The notes under the pieces were generated by a model. That model searched no databases and was not told the DNA's origin. It saw nothing but the letters and a program-made list of their open reading frames with translations. A DNA stretch of 64,000 nt from Amycolatopsis sp. NBC_00345 (GTDB taxonomy: Bacteria > Actinomycetota > Actinomycetes > Mycobacteriales > Pseudonocardiaceae), in the NCBI RefSeq assembly GCF_036116635.1, contig NZ_CP107995.1:7626001-7690000 (forward strand). Direction: 5' to 3'. Shown in pieces: positions 62,301 through 64,000 of the stretch (position 1 is the first letter of the stretch; every line of letters starts with the position of its first letter). Position numbers and translations under genes: made by a program.

Positions 62301-64000
62301 CCGTCGGGGCCGGTCCGCAGGCCCGAAAGCGCCGGCTTTCCGAACGAGCGGACGTCACCGTGCTGCTCGTGCACGAAGTGGCTGTCGGAGAAGTACGAGG
62401 AGAAGTCCGCCTGGTAGTACTCGTGGAACTCGTTGAACAGGTTGCGGACGTCGACCGCCGTCGGGGTGCCGCCGCGGGGGCTGCCGACCTGGTGGGCGAG
62501 GCCCTTGACGAACGCGTGCACACCCTCGACGTCGAGGCCCTTGCCGGGACGGAAGTAGAAGCCGAACGGGTCGGCGTCCACCATGGCGCGCGCGATGCGG
62601 AAGTCGCGGCTGTTGTCCCACAGGCCTTCGTGCCGGTTCATCTGGTCGACGGCGCCACGGTGCTCCGGCTCCTGGTCGTGCCGCCCCTGCCCGTCGCCGA
62701 ACTGGTTCTTGGAGTTCACCTTCTCCATGTCGTGGAACAGGATCGCCTTCGCGAGCGCGTCCCTGGAGACGAAGCGGCCGTTGTCGTTCTGGCCCTGGGT
62801 GAGGCGCAGGTACTGGTTGAGGACCATCTGCGCGTGCTCGCCGAAGGTGTTCGGGTTGGCCGTGTCGCCGGCGCGGTACCGCGGGTTCTTCGGGTCGGCC
62901 TTGACGACCTCGTCGAACTTCCGGCGCAGTGAATCGTGCTGGTCTGGAGTGGCGCGGTCTGGGGTGGCGCGGTCGGCCTCGCGGACCAGCTGGTCGAGGA
63001 TCGTCTTGGCGGACCGCTCGTCCGGCCGTGCCAGCTGGTCGCCGATCGTGGTGTTGAGTGCCTGGCCGATCTGCTGGTGCCGTTCGAAAACCCCGGCCGG
63101 GTGCTGCCGGGTGTGGCCCTGGACGGCGTCCGCGCCCCAGCGTCCGTACTCGTTCTCGAAGGTCTTCGACTCGACCTTCAAGCCCGACGGGTCGAGCTGG
63201 TTCTCCCGGGTGTTGAAGTCGGCCTTCACCCGCCGCTCGTCCGTCGCGATGGCGGCGCCGATCTCCGCCTGGGTGGCGTAGTCGGGCACCTTGTTCATGA
63301 ACGCGTCGGCCTGCGCGTGCGTGACGGGGGTGAAGGTGATCCGGTCGACCGTGTGGGGGTCGTTGATCACCTGGGCGGCCGCGTCGCCGAGGCGGGTGCG
63401 CTCGTTCCCCTGGACGAACTTGAGCACCGGGTCTTCGTTCAGGCTCGTGCGCACCCGGTCGGCGCCGCCCTGCAGCGCGTTCCGGAAGGTGTCCTTCAGC
63501 TGGTCGGGGCTGGCGTCGACGAAGTTCTGCTTCGCCACGTCCGACACCGCCGAGGGCACCACGTGGTCGGAAAGGCGCTGCTTGACCGTGTCCCGGTCGA
63601 GGCCGAGGCCGGTGTTGTGGACCAGTGTCTCGATGTTGCCGTCGGCCTTGAGGTGCTTGGAGACCGCGCCGCCGATGACGTCGACCCGGGGGCCGGTGAA
63701 GTAGCCCCGCTTCGACCCGGTGGTCTTCTGGAAGCCTTTCTCGACCTCGGGGCTGAACTTCCCGTCCGTGAGGGCGAACTGGCTCTTCACCGCGTCCTGG
63801 ACGATCGTGCTGAGCCCGGCGCGGAAGTCCTGCGTGCCGTGCGTCGCGCCGATGGCGTTGACAGCGTTGTTCACCATCTGCTCGGCGGACCGCTTCGCCA
63901 CCTCGTCCACAAAGGACGGGTCGTTCATCACGTCCCGCAGCCCCTCGACCGTGTCGATCCGGGCGGTGGGCGGGACGAAGCCGTCGGGCCCCATGGCCCG
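50354..64000 (-). CDS. Giant multi-domain effector-like protein (partial; N-terminus beyond window)
   Basis: 4,548 codons are visible and the frame is still open at the window edge. Counting from the Met codon at 63994: an HD-type segment AILFHDMEKVNSKNQFGDGQ (near 420); a zinc-protease-like site TVAHELSHGLLKYAL (HELSH near 748); beta-rich repeats to about 2,450, several ending in a VRM...A..QGL motif; a coiled coil (2,470-2,680); three tandem VIPRKPVPQPTT units (2,700-2,735); a lonely-Cys-type domain with TLIACGTGQ (near 2,919) and a copy lacking Cys (near 3,310); a TcdA/TcdB-like glycosyltransferase with LLMHAIWLGG (near 3,490), SDILRMELMHRFGGLYTDGD (DxD near 3,628); repeats with RHERPDxVW (near 3,059, 3,807, 4,161); and a helical tail. 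This fits a secreted polymorphic-toxin-like giant of the type VII context. Activity is unproven. Confidence 0.85.
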   Translation of the reverse strand, partial: RAMGPDGFVPPTARIDTVEGLRDVMNDPSFVDEVAKRSAEQMVNNAVNAIGATHGTQDFRAGLSTIVQDAVKSQFALTDGKFSPEVEKGFQKTTGSKRGYFTGPRVDVIGGAVSKHLKADGNIETLVHNTGLGLDRDTVKQRLSDHVVPSAVSDVAKQNFVDASPDQLKDTFRNALQGGADRVRTSLNEDPVLKFVQGNERTRLGDAAAQVINDPHTVDRITFTPVTHAQADAFMNKVPDYATQAEIGAAIATDERRVKADFNTRENQLDPSGLKVESKTFENEYGRWGADAVQGHTRQHPAGVFERHQQIGQALNTTIGDQLARPDERSAKTILDQLVREADRATPDRATPDQHDSLRRKFDEVVKADPKNPRYRAGDTANPNTFGEHAQMVLNQYLRLTQGQNDNGRFVSRDALAKAILFHDMEKVNSKNQFGDGQGRHDQEPEHRGAVDQMNRHEGLWDNSRDFRIARAMVDADPFGFYFRPGKGLDVEGVHAFVKGLAHQVGSPRGGTPTAVDVRNLFNEFHEYYQADFSSYFSDSHFVHEQHGDVRSFGKPALSGLRTGPDGKLVTTDDGHRFAYLDDNKGKGTKQSYEQKYRDLRDRFDQDVAKEEQERVVYVNDDGDPKTGISHDSDRGVQAVKESNPNAKPSALARVRKRDFTDDENGAIDDALSHYSPIIGEQRANSSRAGVDQEVRHIGAVNFGLERGELAYGMGGEYIASHQTVNLYAPATLSREFGGGRRGLEGTVAHELSHGLLKYALDDYGKHVGSWNEDGSPNRGPDAEPPSDSKARTDQADFKAALKSHLLDRPGLERKAPRRAEFVAQLAQQHPDVFARQDNELSGPRAERIYQALKDRQTDFNEHSGYWDRDGFPSFTGERPITKYGATNVNEDMAETAKYYFLDPDKLRAEAPHRAEFFDQLIAGWKKPDSVLVDDNDSHTDDDQQNEPDDRALRDRLPEYARDGQALGALVPVDVRGAKDVGTAIERLIRNADPGRTNPPKPVGIDAITGTLDGPGFESFLGQGRKSMVRVGEKWYEVHVKAEPDLSAVGADQVTKQPHPTIADVNDQNQVTHAQPQTDTTTGTVGTSYFGLFPAGPYASVGATAQLASPSVEHTSTVTGTEQRVIRSAGDVDRADVGVKYTITVSDQNGGHTGSTVDGQVSLLLSQDLANLKPHETQGPPTPPKNDWSEQIEFLTPEAVIFDEQSLFNQVSGLLHPSVTKFGAPGRGALQDFVSRGGVRGVLGTALQGGPVVSNDLLSPHGSHRDAVQLQARPKDVELVGVVPGDSELRFNDSSVNGGSTAAASKSGLDVNGIFGGGAYIPGAVGGVGGVAGSASAKVTQTSTSGTSVTAKSTVNAKGDVGLYKVKVDVEVTTASGEKATVEATAYVRMGLPEAKAQGLPVPDGTRDKFTDVGKRHEPPYLASAVAAGQVRPGSFTPAAKVQPQIENALRDRPGFAKFLPRWDKFQSDTKGSTRDVAERLANLRKLTSAFSPGALRSKMDSLLGPGVSVQLKRRGLFTDEYINVTVKAKIGPGEHLGQATGRSVKGSIATSPSLNSATTTEKGWSAGLEGRVIIPAATAVTSLGVSPTVTPVQYSDTTTWKNTGGPTVTTTTSAGGSPDSQVFKHDVEFEVEVTSYTRNRPWVKRLTPGSPFRVTPTVSTVAKTGDNGGVSLPRISGKVDLWVNDGSALKKDPAEFAPGKSGTIALTPSETPRIDDLAGSRQPNPPKFLHVEAVANTEVLRDEALRQLQRAAGGDAVLGLPGGEARKRVDRMFSPETFRSGLPRFLSQGAQSGGFRYERRVADRVGGLGMGMSLSNPKLVVTSDAGGSDTTYAGGGKAGYEKSHKQSIEANAQLGLTIRPDGSDTHGQGQLYGSLKWSPWVRTSGSSKELSASVDHVNRAPSKSRTVLVQYDADVRLVAESRQESLVNGSTSRSGADVKLPGAVFVRMTEDQAREQGLLPALEPRTAPPGELTSPALVGAQSSSLGAAVVENAPDLSQLVRDARAQLGRTGDKLLPKSVLDDSMNNLQRMLDVASPESVTSLVDSALDGGVPLVLHDAGILSTDSYQVLLKGTVTDSEFLDVVHDGGEVDHVVNSTGTAKENAGHGSSYGGQFRGAGRGLFQSNPSKTSGYDGAYAAISGTKSKSDQTVSTDTTTTAQTASASGPAVRHRHQVRFELVVQRGGRTYPIAHQDTRLTVRSSADDQKISAQNQPARTAYAPRTTELTAADATLERLTEWQQQGTGTLPRSALVEGLRGAAAVRAGAVRALRLAGAGDGLTGPGTGANNTLVSSVTNEMLQANLPGMVDRPLEAPELHEAAIFKNGHGGVKVYARLVNPDLTGLSDSVKLERSDQATTTFTGEAKQTVSGENQYNLGNGGLTDPDKNAHSWGGVDGRSPVGVSDPTSSTAGGQRSVVDKPKGRTGLVGFDVEYRVVADLGNGRTGAVEVRVPASTLVRMSDADLEKLLGEALPDSLTKAQDAVKDAATEWRTAEEAVETAQREADDRWLDQRDNVKTLAKGAGDLQVTVAADPVRDLRQALTDAENDARDAGRTLRDGNTEITRQQDVAAQALTMAAATDEGSPERQALLDQVTRAEQRIQDIRGGQPALVRQRQEAQDRAARLAGVLDDYRNDNSDHTARRDSSLEDVRQAREKADEARRKWWDAKQEVDWRLDTHLWPRPRFVSTLDPNAVRTPATNVQPQVIRRKPVPQPTTHVIPRKPVPQPTTQVIPRKPVPQPSTTTAGPSTESHRDGTVEARDTGPATISGWDAGSGRPYDFDVSEIEQHQVTDRSGKVVAVSFLPASEQTSGVEHDWVADNSGTVSTLDEGVTPDRFDPVLRDARDNGTTPDLNGRRFGEWAEQSAAPWGGKDSGDTFFVFAHGRPQSVKLTLLGGRTVRVDGAAFARIVANSGPFGQAGPKSSVTLIACGTGQTDGPGGVAHDFQRALNELDGPTTVHAPTKPALFGRDTSTLGRAVGATGGFTAVTDGGHFRTFGGRPGDEAIVGLVHELEQGHHAELPDGPIPLSDHDGTLALTSTVESQLADEVTRTGELRLTSVQDLVARHERPDVVWSAALTRLAGRPDVDVHAVVDTRRDPETGQWSRTPLPPMARGLLTVTGKGSWGEHELSRPARLNPAWSTGPARETTTTSPDARHYAETLVEHHLDGAPLPPVTVPADFADRFKADVTRLLDERSVGDLRPSLDDLVRPDHTRLTGEFEGEPFEFAPGSVTTTVLTDHTGAARGLTFLEPAEAAKAQVTELGDGRTFLVTGDGDETRVRVFVTGPDGERRAVLVDGPTLARLVTASPEFVAAKPGSVTLVQPVAARRHASGELAHDFRQALEEAGGPSVVHERPDTLRAAVDHRLTELVSVLAPGHVLTQDGAYSSANELVRDLRTAAADRGPAPEHAPLLGPDLFGLYCAPEPPEFLRGHDYRGLTAGQGLELLNVLDLAKGYQLGSEHTDPANLADNREWTIETEREDGKLSAWAPGDVEPLAKVTATPLLMHAIWLGGPLRDAGTMHTFRQNFGGAADRLNGSIVPVLWTDVPRWQTDLAFTTEPPADGPDPLADVRDFVGWAQEHGIQLVNVNEVFTSENPMLLQEFYNSEAVKQAGPGYAAASDILRMELMHRFGGLYTDGDNVVHNLNDVILAAQSDEGYATHRVGSNIANSAFTMSQGHPFARAYLDQQRDNYGRTQKNLMPAAVNALGQEFFATPLGRVHRNSIMHRTGPEALSRTARRIGLPSAQHLPGMSEIRMNSDASWLKPPPAGESAPPSPDRGETLELTKRVVQTLVRGLYNREGDLHLTAVESAVNRHPEPGLVWHAALSYLAADPELAPLVRTVTDQRSYTGEVHDVPLPPAARALLDVDPSRVHRNLGEVQRVATMREPGAVLVSDVDTPLEVAAERLARALVEADDRGEPLTPIHVTGTGPDARARATEAAKELAGHLGREFGESRRDLLARVPVKIRASEGAVAGVTVSFRPEHGTAVEVDLGRPRAATPEPTAFPGLSEPADAVARPWQHDGRTIGVHYTDALAGQQSFVFDALPRVESEDMALVHDFTEQLRANGFDLPQHLGTDSLAPESLDELPSVSYLVSGDHPSTAEDKRVLAELSHAAELDWWYRPPLPSGPVPLEDRAATVKLLSGVLGKLRRSAVPALDLTAVAADVARHERPDLVWSAALELATTSKTITSGTRYVIDRRLDPATGRWSPVELPEAARERFTVTGKAVWHEGAVYRPVRLHAEPGRLRDLDERPPAPLPLTDERAEATVARWVAESTVERMADGLPAPCVAVSGTAEVRDRLVARIQADLAALSPAGVTAAAELVTVSPGDDAVATISLPLTPSPATLSPAETAVAVGVAEEYTLLQLHGVTDTLLGKDNPAAVGALLDVAAEVAGGTDVGQAADAVEVLDRHGALDAALSAPGGRSLLLGHFRGILGRPDAERYARDLATAIRKLAPGSLSPDVVREAVRGALNGWRGDEVGEKGTLEQRVERTRETLWLMRRFRVTNLAWLYRWRIAAAVRRYQEQEKTASAQQAAQLAKLPGGGAGDDR
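55791..55908 (-). repeat. 42-bp tandem repeat (three units) inside giant gene
   Basis: Three imperfect 42-bp units encode VIPRKPVPQPTT-like 14-residue repeats (the first unit reads VIRRKPVPQPTT). They form a proline-rich hinge between the coiled coil and the lonely-Cys-type domain, and are a likely site of length variation between strains. Confidence 0.8.

Noticed and set aside
1..64000. CRISPR arrays, insertion sequences, rRNA genes
   Set aside because: I saw no regularly spaced identical repeats, no transposase motifs or terminal inverted repeats, and no rRNA sequence; only island ends, tandem repeats and the dus duplication were found.

Overview
The window reads as chromosome of a high-GC actinomycete of the Pseudonocardiales, most likely Amycolatopsis. 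This rests on the very high GC at third codon positions, GTG starts, apparently leaderless genes, a tadA/tadA-partner pair beside a tRNA-Ser, actinobacterial small families (RGCVC, DUF6307, DUF6328) and a type VII secretion flavour. The genus is inferred, not proven.

Layout. 1-5.7 kb: cell-envelope genes (partial PQQ-type sugar dehydrogenase, L,D-transpeptidase lipoprotein, membrane protein), then a divergent signalling module made of a soluble Ser/Thr kinase, an HTH-bearing N6-adenine DNA methylase and a PP2C phosphatase. 5.7-10.8 kb: a genomic island in tRNA-Ser(GGA), bounded by a 55-bp direct repeat with paired TAGTCTCA arm-type sites just inside both ends. It holds a truncated tyrosine integrase, a dehydrogenase fragment, a low-GC pair of unknown genes, and a DprA-phosphoribosyltransferase pair. 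Behind it lie the remnant of a second related element, a self-inhibited Fic protein and a phased operator array. 13.1-16.8 kb: an operon of two small helical proteins, an FtsK-type ATPase and a helical partner. 16.9-29 kb: secreted nuclease, CapA-like phosphatase, an epoxide hydrolase-like protein and a dioxygenase, a three-gene WXG-like operon with a micro-ORF, a methyltransferase, an orphan CdiI-like immunity gene, tRNA-Ser(CGA), tadA and its partner, an amidohydrolase, an HbpS-like protein and a DapA-family enzyme. 29.6-40.7 kb: desaturase operon, ECF sigma factor, lysA-like decarboxylase, amino acid permease with divergent Lrp regulator, membrane proteins and an oxidoreductase. 40.7-43 kb: a hicAB cassette sits inside a dus gene whose 5' end is duplicated. 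43-44.3 kb: a long non-coding stretch with DnaA-box-like sites and GC-rich repeats. 44.3-49.7 kb: Hsp20, an NCS1 permease and a single-gene NACHT-LRR protein. 49.7-64 kb: an SseB-like type VII secretion-associated gene and a giant effector-like gene of at least 4,548 codons that runs off the right edge.

Together the accessory regions carry many conflict or immunity modules: NACHT, DprA-PRTase, Fic, HicAB, CdiI, kinase-methylase-phosphatase, and a giant protein with glycosyltransferase, HELSH and Cys-domain segments. The rest is ordinary metabolism and envelope biology. All assignments come from reading motifs; no database search was run.
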